Shown here piece after piece: positions 23,834 to 42,500 of a DNA stretch of 64,000 nt; positions within the stretch are counted from its first letter, which is position 1, and each line of letters opens with the position of its first letter. The position numbers and the translations under genes are program-made. The stretch comes from Pachyseris speciosa (Eukaryota > Cnidaria > Anthozoa > Scleractinia > Pachyseridae), in the NCBI GenBank assembly GCA_016490735.1, contig JAEMWC010000080.1:935001-999000 (forward strand), written 5' to 3'. The notes under the pieces were generated by a model. The model saw only the letters and a program-made list of their open reading frames with translations, was not told the origin of the DNA and searched no databases.

Positions 23834-23872
23834 CCCCCCCCCCCCCCCCCCCACCCCCCCCCCCCCCCCCCC
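23834..23872. repeat. Poly(C) run
   Basis: About 38 bases, all C except one A. This is a low-complexity tract where length is likely unreliable in an assembly. The peptide read through it (proline run) is not a gene. Confidence 0.9.
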
Positions 23873-23879
23873 TGGCAAT

Positions 23880-24215
23880 CTAATGTGCTGACATGCTTAA
23901 ATCATGGTAACATGTCGTGCGGTGTTGTGGAACAGTTTACCAACTCACTTGCGGCAGACAGAATCTCTAGAATATTTCCAAGCCGGCTGCAGCAGCTTCT
24001 TTAATGTAATTTCTTAATTAAACACGGCTCTTATGTAAAGCAGTTTACCTAAGTTATTGTAGTTTTAGATAGTTAGGCCGGCTTTGAATTTTATAACTAG
24101 TATTTTAGAAGTATTTTAGAACGCAGTTTGAATTTTGTAACTGTAGTATTTTAGAAGTAGTCATGACCAAGTGTAGTTGACGAGAACACCGCGTATAAAT
24201 AAAGTTATTTGATTT
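23880..24215 (+). pseudogene. LINE 3' end (reverse-transcriptase C-terminus plus 3' UTR)
   Basis: In the frame starting near 23905 the sequence reads AVLWNSLPTHLRQTESLEYF, the same LWNSLPxxLR tail block as the LINE at 12258-12518. It ends soon after, with an AT-rich 3' UTR, an AATAAA (24198-24203) and a TTTGATTTGATTTGA tail. It is a 5'-truncated copy on the plus strand. Confidence 0.7.
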
Positions 24216-24229
24216 GATTTGAGTCGCTT

Positions 24230-26120
24230 AACAAACGTCGGGGTCTCTAAACTGCAGTCTTTCATACGAACCATCCGATGACTGAAAAGTGTAATTTTTC
24301 GCGGGCGGCACTGCATTGGTTTCAAGCCTGATACCTCTTTATGACTTCGTCTTTGTTCTCAGAAAAACTAAGTATTAATTTTAACCGCCCTTATCGTTAA
24401 TCAAAGGCTACGTTTCGTACACATTTGATCCCGTTGTTTCCACGCTTCAGTGGCGAATTCAAATGGAATTCTCCTCGTATTTTCGCGCCTTCAATAATTT
24501 AGCGTGTATGTTTGTACTTGCTGGTACAACCTGTTGATCTCAAGCCAAATTAGGAAAACTGGCTCGTTGGCATTTGTAAACTTAAACGAGCAGAGATTTG
24601 GTCGTTCGTTTCTTTTCGAACGCAGCTATAATAATAGTTTTTTCCTCAAGAAGATGGTGTGTTGACCGTCTCTAGAATATTTGTGCCTCTTTCTCAAGGA
24701 ATGGATAATGTTTGTTTGACGTTTCGAAGTTTTGTGGGGACCAAAGGATAAAGAAATATAGGAATTCCTTCACAAGGTAAGATACGACAGTTTATGGTCT
24801 GTTATGACGCAAAGAGCTGATAAGTTGATTATCGACCGCTTGTACGTAATTTTAGTTCAGTAAATGTAAAATTACTGTACCGCAAGTTCAGATATAATGG
24901 TGTACGTCGTTTAGATATAGTGAGGACATGAACTGGGATTTGTCTAGAAACAAGATTTATTCTACATCTCCATAGATTTGCTGTGGTTTTAGGTTGGAGA
25001 AATTTGTAGTATAAGATTGAATTGTGTTATTTTGTGAGGTTGCAAGGCTGAAAATTATCAAGTCAAATACGGTGATTTTAAAGCCGTAATCGAGCGAAAA
25101 CTGAAACAAAGACAGCTTATAAATAACTAATAAACGAAACTATCGAAAATCACAAAAGACTTGACGAGAATGGAGGGTTAGGAAGTTAAAATTACTGAGA
25201 AGATAGCAGCATTTTTTTCAACAGTGGAAGATGTTATTGAGATCTTTATTTCAGGCTATTTCGGTTTATTAAATAAAGTTGGATAGAAAGTATAAGACTC
25301 ACAATTTGAAGAAAGGAGGGAAGTATTCAAGGTTCTCAAGGGCTGAAAAAGAGAGTGTCTTTGTACTCTGAACTGAAAGAAAACAACCTTTTTAAAAGTC
25401 CACATCTAGTCTCACTCCGAGAAAAAGAAGGCCATCTTATCAAATTAATTGTTGTTCGTAAATTTCACTGAGTTTAAACTGAGTGCCTGCATGTGTAGTA
25501 GTGTGATCCTTTCTTCAGCTTCGTCTGGCTTTGACTTAAAAACGTAGCGGTACAAATCGGTTATTTTTAACAAATTCCTTCTTCAAAAAAGACTTGCGCT
25601 AAAATCACTGCAAATAATAACTATCTGGTCATATCTCACAAGGACGTTTCAACAACTTCTTTTATCGATGGACTCTAACAAGCATTTCTTTCCTTTCAAG
25701 TTATTTGTTTTAAATCATTTGAACCAGGATAAACACGTTTTAGGGATAAAAGTTAAACTGAATGTTCATGCATGAAATACACTGTTCATTCATTTTGTCT
25801 CTTAGTTAAAGTCAAACAGAAAACATGATGAATAATAACATGATGAATAATAACTTCAAGGCTTTTAACACTGTTTTGAATTATAAAGAGGTGTTACCCT
25901 GGCGTAATTAGAGCAAAAAATTTGGATCATCCTAAACCAAATTACAAAAGATTAAAATTTATAGAGATTTTAGGGTAAACACAGTGTGTTTAAATGAACT
26001 TCATCCCACACGACAAAGACCAAACATAAAACAAGAAAGAGTGAATTTTCATTTTTGCTTTCAAGTGTTTCGCACAATTCTCACAGCTGTTGAGCTGTTG
26101 ATCGTTGTTCACATATTTCC
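24230..26120. other. Gene-free stretch upstream of the sulfatase-like gene
   Basis: No domain-bearing exon recognised. It probably contains the promoter and 5' untranslated DNA of the downstream gene. A possible 5' exon lies at 26124-26160 (ATGGTACCTG... ending GGAG|GTAACT), with a phase-1 donor that could splice to 26749. If used, it would add a short N-terminal extension before the signal peptide. Confidence 0.35.
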
Positions 26121-26752
26121 GTCATGGTACCTGCCACGGATGACCCCAAAGTCATTGGAGGTAACTATTTCCCCTTATCACTCCTTTGCGGGTCTTGCTC
26201 TCATGACAAGCTGGTGATCAGCTGGAGATTTGTTTCTTGAACACAGCTTTAACGAAAAACTCTTCACTGAGAGCCGAGAGACCCTTCAACTGCCTCAGAA
26301 CACGATATTCAAAATGGGTTTATAGCCTGTTGAGGATTGGAGTAAGTACGGCAGATTTTCAATCCTTTATTTCGGTTGACTGCATCGGATACCATGGTAA
26401 GAAACCTTAAAAAAGGAAGCAGCCTTAGTTTTCGTGCTACGTTGAATTTGTTTTCAAAAAAGCATTGAAAAAAAAAAAGGCTACCTGATTGCGATTTAAA
26501 AGTGAATCAGCCGTAGAGATACTTTTATAACACAAAAGCTGACTACCAAAATGTGGAATCTTTGTGATTTTCAGTGAAATCATGACACGTTCAAGTTGGT
26601 CAACGAGCCGAAATGATTTAAGTGGCGAATTAATCGCTGTTGATAAACCAAGTTATTCCAGCAACCGATCCTGCTCGCTGTTTTGTCACGAAGTACATTT
26701 AAAAAAGGGAACATCTCAATAATTTTATTTTACCTTTTTGCTTGCAGATTAC

Positions 26753-33126
<6,374 letters not shown>

Positions 33127-33690
33127 GTTCTCTATTTTTCATGTCGTAATTTTTTTTTCTGCAAAGACCCGAGATATTTTTATTGTTAATTAAAATGTGA
33201 TTTCAGATGTACAGAGAAAGTAGTCTTGATACTAGCGAGTGACAATGTAATCAGGCTGTCTTAATTTTCCTCATGACAATGTCTCTGGCAAATTGCTCTT
33301 CATTTAACCTCAAAGCGATTTTTTTTTTTTTTTTCATATTAAAATTTCGCAAGTGAAGCGAAGCATTTGGTTGATGTATGATGCATTTTTTTTAAAACTG
33401 AGAAAATCATGCAAACGAATCAGTTCGATTCAATCCACGATTATGATAAATGACGTTAACCCGTCACTAATCAGCCGAGGCAATATGTAAGGGAACATCG
33501 CATCAAACACAGGTTTTCTAAGATATGGCTTTAAACCAAAGTGGTTTCATTTGGCTTATCACAGCACCGTGTTATACTGCTGTGTTATACCAAAACAAAA
33601 ACAAGTGTGACAAGCGCTGCGTGAAAAAGGAGATCAGTCAAAGCCCATGATTCGGTGTGCGTCTGATTCGATGAAAACAACAGCCATGTG

Positions 33691-33721
<31 letters not shown>

Positions 33722-34066
33722 TTTGCTTACATTAATTACACCGACAGTTTCAATAGTAAAGCCTGTGTAAGGAATCTATGGTTAATTCTTATTAGCATTT
33801 TTTGAGTAAATGATCACAGGAGCGCGTGCATAACAGGGAAGGCTTTCATTTAGTTCATTCATTCATTCAATAGTGTAATGATTTCTTTAGCATCCATATT
33901 GCTTCTCTTCTTTGTAGAGTTCTTCCGTAAGTAGTTTTGAATGATTCAGTAATAACCAGAACCGTGTTAACGTTATGGTTTTTTTTTTGTTTTAATTGTT
34001 CAACATTGTCTGTATGTTTAAATGTTTGCTGTTTACTCCGATCGACCAGCTACGAAACTAATAAAA
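33127..34066 (+). other. Probable 3' UTR of the sulfatase-like gene
   Basis: AT-rich DNA after the stop at 33124-33126 with several long T-runs and a (GT)n-T tract at about 33687-33724. An AATAAA at 34060-34065 is a candidate polyadenylation signal. No other gene is visible here. Confidence 0.4.
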
Positions 34067-35575
34067 TAGGTACTCATAGGGTACTTGTGTGGGCTACCGT
34101 TTAGAAATGAGAAAGGTTTAATGTCGCTGCTACTTCTTACTTTATGCTAGAAGTTATCAGAGGTTAGGGATGGACCATTAGAAACAACCGAAGGGGGTGG
34201 GTGAAAACGTTTTGATGCATGAATTTTTTTTTTTTTTTTTGAAGCCCACTTGTCTACAGGATTTTATTTCCTCTGCATGAACTTTTTTTAGGTACCACCG
34301 CTTGCAAGATTATTTTAGACAAGTTCCCCTTGCCGTAAGGTAAGCGGATAACCGGAAATGTCACGCCAGGGATATTTTCAAAAAGGCGCCGAAAATTGCC
34401 ATCCATATTCGTTGTTTGCCTCTAAATTAATGGAACAGTATCCCGATTCTGCGGATGCTCAAAATTTTGATTTTTGTTCATCCTGTCGCGAAATCAAAAG
34501 ATGCGAGAAGAAAGAAAATTCGTTCAAAAATCCGTTTGCATCGTGCTCAGTTGAGTTCGATATTACCCTAAATCTTCTCAGAATTATCGATTAATGGTAC
34601 ATAGTTATTGTTGCGTAGCAATTTTCGTGCAATCAGGATTTTTGGAGTTGTTTTTAATGCCGTTGGCCAGAGGACCGAGAGGAGGAAAACGCTATGGCGC
34701 CGGTTGAAGGCTTCTTTCCCCCGCCAGCTTCCACGAAAGCTCAGATAATCGTGAAAGGGATAAGCAGAAATGGAACCAGCAGCATAGCAGAATATATACA
34801 AAAATAAAGCAATCCATGAGACATGAAAACGGCTAAAGGAATGGTGTCTGTATTCCACCGATACAGCCTTCGCCCAGCATTTGCTGTCGCTGAAATGTAG
34901 CCTGCAGTGCAGGCGTTTTCGGTGGCCGCGTGAGTTATTTCTCGAGTAAGCGGGGCTATGTTGAATTGCACTAAATCGCAAGGAGCTGGAACGAGTCGAA
35001 GGAGTCGAGTGGAGGCGTTAGGAGAGAAAACCCCACCCCTCTACACTTTTTCACCCTAATACCCATCCCGACACCCATCCCCAGAGTCCTTAAGTTTTAC
35101 TCTCCCCAATACTCCTCGGTTTCACAAATCAAAGAAAAACACGAATGCGCTCGCCTCACAAAATACTCCTGCAATGCAGGCTACTGGAAATGCGAAGGAG
35201 AGCAAGGTAAAGTGAAATCTTCGGCAGTTATCCGACAAAATGTAAACAGACAATTATGCATGCGTAAAAATTCATAAGTGGAGTTATGTTTGTCGTTATA
35301 AAATCATTTGGGTCTCTCCTCTCTTTCCGAACAACCGTTGAGGAAAGGCCAACGCCTGACAAGATTCCCGCCAAGCGGGAGACTTTTGCAAATTATTCCA
35401 CGTTTCAAAAGTATTTTCCTGACGTTAAATGCGATGTTCGAACTTTATCTTACTGCAGTTTGAAGCTTTAGACATGTTCTATTTGAAAATATGAATGAAT
35501 CTTTTTAAACATGAAATGTAAACTCGACAAACGCTTAATCTGAACTCTTCACAGTCGAGCGGACTAACTCTAATA
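34067..35575. other. Gene-free stretch
   Basis: No exon with domain content or convincing splice borders. Short T-runs near 34225 and a C-rich tract at 35030-35080 are the only notable compositional features. Confidence 0.35.
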
Positions 35576-35835
35576 TGACAAAAAGTCTGGTTACGTAAAA
35601 ATTCATAACTCGCGTTATGACTGGCTCTTTCAGCGGTCAAGATGAATCAATTCTCCTGCTGTGATTGGCTACCCGCGAGGTTAAGATGGAGCCATCTTGA
35701 TCGCTCGGGATAGCCCGTTCGTCCCGCGTTTTACTGCCTTTTAATAGCGTCCTTTGAGTCATATAATAAATCCCTTATTGACCAAGCTTGTTTGGTCAAG
35801 ATTGCGGGATATTGGCCTCGTTCTTTTTTTGCGTG

Positions 35836-35867
<32 letters not shown>

Positions 35868-35940
35868 CCACGCAAAAAAAGAACTTGGCCAATATCCCGA
35901 CATCTTGACCTCACGCTTGGCCAAAAACCCTTATTTATGA
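35576..35940. repeat. Composite foldback elements
   Basis: Two adjacent palindromes. The first (about 35660-35722) pairs GGCTACCCGCGAGGTTAAGATGG with CCATCTTGATCGCTCGGGATAGCC. The second (about 35780-35925) pairs GGTCAAGATTGCGGGATATT and TTCTTTTTTTGCGTG with their inverses around the loop TCGACTTCGTCTC, giving arms near 70 bases. Both are typical non-autonomous foldback DNA elements. CCCTTATT stands outside both ends of the second. Confidence 0.65.
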
Positions 35941-36191
35941 AAAACTATCTTAACAGTTAATCTCGTTTCTAGACCCCTGTATTAAACCCATCTTTATATT
36001 TCTACTTTTATAGTGATTTTGGTCTCTTTGGTAAGCTACAGAAGTGTAGTGAAAACGTAAAGCTTGTGGGATGTGGCTGGAGTGACAAGGATACTTCACA
36101 AATTAATGTGATCAAGTAAGCTGAAGCCACTCTAAGGGCACTAAGGCCACAAGGTAGCGGGCATTACCCCTTAAATCTACCAAAGCAAAGA

Positions 36192-36277
36192 TTGAGCCCA
36201 AGCATTAGCAGCCATGGACAGCTGTTTCGGCCTTGTTAGGCCTCATCAGCATGGCATAGCTAATGCTCAGGCTCAAG
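36192..36277 (-). ncRNA. Type I hammerhead ribozyme, unit 1
   Basis: Read on the minus strand: stem I 5' side (TTGAGCC, AGCATTAGC, GCCATG), CTGATGA, stem II GGCC-TAACAA-GGCC, GAA, stem III ACAG/CTGT, C17, then stem I 3' side (CATGGC, GCTAATGCT, GGCTCAA). All invariant core bases are present and stem I pairs in three blocks of 7, 9 and 6 bp. Predicted cleavage is between complements of 36217 and 36216. Stem III has no loop, the form thought to act as a dimer. Confidence 0.88.
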
Positions 36278-36445
36278 TACCCACATATCAATAAAACAAG
36301 CAATGAAAACGTAAAGCTTGTGGGATGCGGCTGGAGTGACAAGGATACTTCACAAATTAATGTGATCAAGTAAGCTGAAGCCACTCTAAGGGCACAAAGG
36401 CCACAAGGTAGCGGGCATTACCCCTTAAATCTACCAAAGCAAAGA

Positions 36446-36531
36446 TTGAGCTCAAGCATTAGCAGCCATGGACAGCTGTTTCGGCCTTGTTTGGCCTCAT
36501 CAGCATGGCATAGCTAATGCTCAGGCTCAAG
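36446..36531 (-). ncRNA. Type I hammerhead ribozyme, unit 2
   Basis: Same fold as unit 1 with stem II loop AAACAA instead of TAACAA and one change in the outer block of stem I (GCTCAA still pairs with TTGAGC). Core CTGATGA, GAA and the GTC cleavage triplet are intact. Predicted cleavage is between complements of 36471 and 36470. Confidence 0.88.
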
Positions 36532-36581
36532 TACCCACATATAGAGTGATCACATTAATTTGTGAAGTACAGAAGTGTAGT

Positions 36582-39500
36582 ATTTGAATTGCCGAACAAC
36601 CGTTCATGAAGGCGCTGAATGAAGATCACAATTTGTTTCGCGTTAGTTAATAAAGAACGTGACGAGGTTATCGCTAAGCGGCACGTTTGAAAATTATGAA
36701 CGTTTGGAAATTTTCAGCGGCGTTTAATTCGAGCTTCGACAAAACACTGATCCCCTGTTTACTGATCCCCACTGATCCCCTACTGATCCCCTACTGATCC
36801 CCTATAAAATTCACTGGAAAAAAGTAAAACAACAAAACAAAAAATTGATTTGCGGCTGAATTAAGTTCAAGGATAAATTCTGGCATACCTCAGAGTTCAA
36901 AGATGGCGGAAACTTGGTCCGACGGAGCAACTACTTTCTGACTCGTTTCACAGTCATTACAAGAACCCCAGTTTTCTTCTACGATAAACGAACGCAGAAT
37001 CAATTGAAGCATCATCAAGTATGTTTGCTCGTACGTGAACAAAAAGGCCTTGTGCGAACGCAAAAACAAACCATTAGCCGGATAGTTTTCGAGAATCAGA
37101 AAGCGTGCGTCCTTCTTCTGCATCACAAAAGTATCGCGAGTAAACGCTCATAGAGCGTCTTGTTTTTTCTTTAGAAGTCTACATTAACTAGGCCTTTTTG
37201 AGGCTAACAGAATGTATAATTATCTGTAAACGAATATTCGGAGGACAAGATCATGATGTAAAAGAAGCCAAAACTTATGCAGTGTTTGTTTACTGACAGC
37301 TAAGTTCAGTGAAGTGTTACCGGGAACACTGTGCTGACCTCACGTAAATATTTTTTTTTTCTCCAACATACCTCAACATATTGCCGATCTTAACATGCCC
37401 TTTTAAAGTTGAAAGAGGGTAAATTTATTTGCGAGCGACGACCTTGAAGTCAAATGAAGGTAAACAGGGAAAAAGTTACTCACCGCTTGGTTTATTCGTC
37501 ACACAAGTTAGAAGTAAACGCAACCACTAGTGCAGTACCTTTCAACCATAAATACAAGTTTTCCTTCAAAAAATACCACGCTTGATACAAATTTTAAAGC
37601 GAGGATAGTAAATGTTTATCAGCCAAACGATGATGTGATGGTCCCTGACATTCTAGTGAGCACAAATGAGTCGCAAATTCACCGCCTGATAAGCTTGAAT
37701 TTCATATGCTTAGATCGATTACGCTGCTGTACACGTGGAATTTCTTATGAATTCAAGCCTTGAAAAGATATTTCCTCGTTGTAGATGCGTTGATGCATTT
37801 TGACTCCCTTTGCTTTGCTCTCTTGAGGAGAATGAATGACCATTTTCGCGCAAGAGTCTTCTAACACCGATGCCAAAAGGAGAAAATTTGAACTTGGGGA
37901 CAGGATTCGACTACATTCGACTGTAAGGATGACGTAATCTTTTTTTGTCTGATTGGTCTCCTTACTCCCAAGGGACGTGATGTATTACGGACGGACCGAC
38001 AAAAGTCGATGACTATAGTGTGGGCTAACCCACACTAAAATTGTGATATGCGTCGGTACGCTGTTTTCCTGACTTTCTGAGAAAATAAATAAATTACCTT
38101 ACCAAATGAGGATTCAGAGATCTGGTGAAGAGCTTGTAACCAACCCTCCCCTCCCCTCCGAAACTGAATAGTAGAAGCTCCTTCTCACTATAAACAGATT
38201 CAAGAGGGCCACGCCTCTCATCATAGTCCTAAGTGATTCGGACTAACCCCCTCTCCCCCCCCCCCCCCCGCAAAAAAATAGAATAAATAACTAAATAAAT
38301 AAAATAAATCCTGAATCTCTGTAACGTAGGGGTATCTATATGAATGCATGGTCGGTAGATTAGCCTCCGAATCTTGTTGCTATCAACCGTTCTCATTACT
38401 CAGTAGTCACAAATGGTTAGCAGTGACTGACGACTCGAGGTCCCATCGTCTGAGCAACGGATTTGTTACAGGTTATAAAAATGATCGGCACCCAGTTGGC
38501 TTGCATTGTTTCTTCAGTTGGTAGGTAATATTCCGTCGCTTTCCGATCCGCGACATTCTTGATTCCGAAGCCCTGCTCTTCTGCGCATGACTGACGAACA
38601 ACGTTGTTTCGGACGGAGGAAGGAAACAAGGCGCGGCGTCTGCACGAGTCATTAACTCTGTTTATTTACCTTCTGGTTTTGAAAAGTACATCTATTGTTT
38701 TCGAGCGATAAGTGCTGTTGGGAATGCAATGCCCATCTTCAGATTATTTGACCGCAAGTAAAGAGCGTGGAAATTGCAGTCGGACATGATACATTTCTCG
38801 GCAAAATCGAAAGCCTTTCCGCAGGAACTAGTGAATTGTTGTTTCTGCGGAATAGCCGAGTAACTTAAATTGTTCTTCGGAGATTTAAGCCGTTAGAGTA
38901 TGAGTATTGGCGGATACTCAAATGGAACCCGTTGCAACTGATGGAGCTATACCTTAATTGCTTTGATAATGTTTTCTAGGGTGACTCAATACAAGCTGTC
39001 AATACTTCTTTTGGCTGGAACCCAAATCACTTTCTATTACTGGGCTACTTTATACCACAAATAACATTTCTGTCACTGGTCCAAGCATGCATACTTGCCA
39101 GATTTGGCGCATGCACTAAATCAGATCCGAAGAAGTCAAATTGGTTCACAATTGACAAGAAACATGCTGTCTCGTAATATGACCGTTGAACCCCTTTTTT
39201 TCTCTCTTTCCTTCTCTTTTTTTTTTTCAGACAAAACAGAGCTGCGGTTGGGAAAGGAGAAATGCCTGTGATTATTTTTGTGATAAAATGGCTTTGTTGA
39301 AATGGGGATTATCGATAGCCTCGGGGCGTCTCCGTCAAAGAGTTGGCGCGAAATTATTATCACGATATTACGGTAGTTCATTTCTTCCGTTTTTAGATGA
39401 ACTATTCCAGGGTTTTTTAATCGATGTACCACACTAGCAACTTGCCATCTCACTCCTTCACAATTATTCCAGTATGGTAACCCCAAATTCTTGTCTTTTG

Positions 39501-42500
39501 TGATCTTTCCACTTGGTTAGGGCTAATGGGATATCTTAGAGATTCCAGCAATGTGAAAACGGTAAAGTAAGTCTCATTGTTTTCTTACTAATCACACTCT
39601 TTTGACTTAGACGGCTTGTTTGTCTCTGAAGTGCAATCCACGCCTTTGGCGAATTTCCCATCGACAGCGAGGAAGTAAACACCTTTGCATTGACTTTAAT
39701 GGAAAAAGACTTATGGACAGTTTTTTTTATAGCGTAAAATTTACGCTTCACTCCGCACGCGCCCTCTAGGAATTGAGAAGGCAGCACTGTTAATCTTAAA
39801 TGACTAACCTCTGTGGATCAGTTGTTCGCTTTTCGTTGCGGGAGTTGCTTCTTTCTTGTTTCTTTGACCTCCGCTCAGAAATTTAAATTACTTATAGAAC
39901 AGCAACTGTCGGTGAAACGACACACAGTCCTGAACTCCTGGCTGTAAGTAGAAACCCGTGTGACCAATCAAGTATTCACTTTGGGATGTCTGCTTATGCC
40001 GGGAAGATGAAATTAAAAATGCATTGTGTCAGTAGTAGCACGACTGATTGTCTGCTTGGGTTAGTTATCCGCTTACGAGAGGTTAAAAGTGCCTGTAGGT
40101 TTTTTTTTGTGGCCTGAGTAATTTAGATTACATCTTGCTTAGCTTGTACGAGGAAAACAGAACAGGCCCACCAGCTTGCTCGAACATTCACCCGTCTTCT
40201 TAATGCCCTACAGAAATTCAAGATACCTGAAAGGCAATTTTCTCAATTGCGCGAACTATTTTAATTCATTAATTTCCCGTAGAGAGATTTTTAAAGCTGA
40301 AGTGTTGGCATCCAACTGGGTAAGCTCACTTATTTTCAGCATTTCCCATGAAAATCCCTTGAAATCTGTTGAGCTTCACTTTCCTGTGGTGCTACTCCGT
40401 GTCAGTTCTACCATTTCCCACAAGACGACATCAGTTCAGGATTTCTTAACTTGAATATTAATTTTATTAGACGGTTTTATACAATTCCTCTCGGGATGTA
40501 TTGACTGCCTCCAGCCCCGGCAGTTTCTCAGCTGAGTTTTCACCAATTTACATTCAGGTTTTTTAATGACGAAAACAGTTCAGTTTACAAATTGCGTGGA
40601 CTGTAAATCGATACTTCACCGTGCTACTGAGTGGCAAGCGTAGCTAATCGCTGCAAAAGTCCTTACCTACTTCTCTAGTATTCTAGGAACACTTATCGTT
40701 TTCTAATCCCAAATCACCGAATGTTTACCGAAACACAAATTTAGCTGATCCTGTGCTTGACCTGAGTAGGGAATAGCGCCGTTAATCGATGGTGAACCTG
40801 ACAGTGTCGCCTCCCTCTTTTTCTCAGTAGCAGATTTTTGGAGTAATTCATGTTTCCAGTTCTCAGGATTCTTTCCCCGAGCACCAAATGTCGAGGCTTC
40901 GCGGTTTTTTTTTTTTTTCGCTTTTCCATACTTATTATTGCTAATGTTATTATTACTGTTATTGTGTTAATATTCAGGTTTAATCTGTAAACCAAGTGAT
41001 TTCGTGCGAGCTGACTTTTGTTTTGAAAAGAAACGAATAGGGTGGTAGTCGATGTCATATTCACAATTCAGATTCTGCCAAGGAAAGATGAAGCCAACGA
41101 GCAGAAGATATATTTTCCTGTTGCAGAGGATGACTTACATTGAATTTCTTTTAGCACGTTTTTTTGCTCATTTACGTGACGTATAGATGTCTTGGAGTGA
41201 GTCTTTGGGTTTAAGGGTTATCACTTCTTAAGCAAATTTCTGGCCGGAAAACACTAGAAATTGTACACTTCCTTAGGTGGACAGCTTTGGCTTTCAGCCT
41301 ATAGCAGGCTCGGATCATATAAGGAATGCAGATAAGACATTCGTATGTAATCTTATAAGTAGAGCGGAAAACGGATGTGTCGTAAGCATGAGAACTATAC
41401 ACTATGGCTGTCATAACTTCGGCACAGTTCAACCGCATGTCAGAGAGCGGTGTGCCCCTGACGCCTGATATATGTCTCCCTTAACGGCTACCGGTAACAT
41501 CATGTTACAGAAAAATACAAAGTTCAGTCGAGAAATATTTCACGTGAGCCGTGGAAAATGTCATAAAGCAGCTGCTCTCTTTGCTCTCGGCTCTCTTTAT
41601 TTTTATCCTCTTGATGAAGCAGGCATTACAGAACTTTGCGAGTGAAAAAAAATTTCGGAGTTATAGAATTCTTTTCTTTGCGAAATTAAAGAACGGTTTC
41701 CGTTTGTTGAATCGTTGATGCTCTATAATCTATAAAGAACACCTCCAGCAACGATGAAGTACCTCCTCAATATTTGAGGCACTTCTTTCTGAGTCTTGCC
41801 GTGCATCATCCTTAAATTCCCAACGCTCCTTGCCTTACAGAAATTCCGCTATTTGTTTCGTTCAAACAGTCTTTAACTGAAGTATCAGTACAAATGAAAC
41901 ATCAGTCGTCCCTTTGTGTTCGTAATGAGGGAGCCACAGTAGGTTCGACTGAACTCCATCTGCTAGCACAAAAGCAGAGGCTCACGATGCGCGAATAAAA
42001 CAGGTGTAAAGGCGGGAAAAGGCTTGGTCTGTTAGCCTCTCAAATGTGCGTTGGCCATCTCAGCACTATGCAAATTAGATTTCGAGTTGCAATAAAACTG
42101 TAGGTACCTCATCATCCCTCTCGAAAACTTAAGTGGGACCCGTAAAAACTGTTTGACGAAACGGAGGAACGAGATTGTTTGTAACTTAACCATACGTGTT
42201 GTCCTCTCAAAAGGACCCGATGGAAAAGGGAATCTTTTCCCAGATAACAAACGCCTGCGTTGGTTTGTCGTGTTTATATCCGCATTTTGTTTTCTTTTTC
42301 TCTTAAAGCTAAAATGGCCAAAGAAGATGAGTCTATATGATGCTCTAAATATAATTAACGAGTGAAAATAATTAGTGGAGGTAGCTGAAAAGGTCCAATT
42401 CCTCAACATCTTCTCAGTCGACAGCTGTAGTATCCAGACAGATAAAAAAAGAATTTAATTAATTTAATTACTGATGCAAATCACCTTTTCAAGTACCTAA

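Larger units (their letters stand above)
36051..36567 (-). mobile_element. Retrozyme-like element: two 254-bp tandem units, each with a type I hammerhead ribozyme
   Basis: Unit 1 starts at 36051 and unit 2 at 36305, near-identical, period 254 bp. The whole is flanked by a perfect 14-bp duplication TACAGAAGTGTAGT (36037-36050 and 36568-36581), showing insertion as one block. On the minus strand each unit folds into a hammerhead (separate entries), and the two predicted cleavage sites are exactly 254 bases apart, so self-cleavage would release unit-length RNA. There is no open frame. The right end (36548-36567) is an inverted copy of internal 36094-36113 in place of the normal unit junction. 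Retrozymes and animal relatives with tandem units and type I hammerheads that circulate as circRNA are described; membership of this copy is inference from structure. Confidence 0.85.

Noticed and set aside
23744..24004. Proline-rich open frame
   Set aside because: It reads through a poly(C) run and then a LINE tail in the wrong frame.
26124..26160. Upstream coding exon of the sulfatase-like gene
   Set aside because: Phase and donor fit, but it would put 15 residues before a good signal peptide; left as a possible 5' exon only.
34358..34594. 78-codon frame with Cys pairs (FCSSCREIKRCEKK)
   Set aside because: The zinc-finger-like spacing is incomplete and there are no flanking exons; likely chance.
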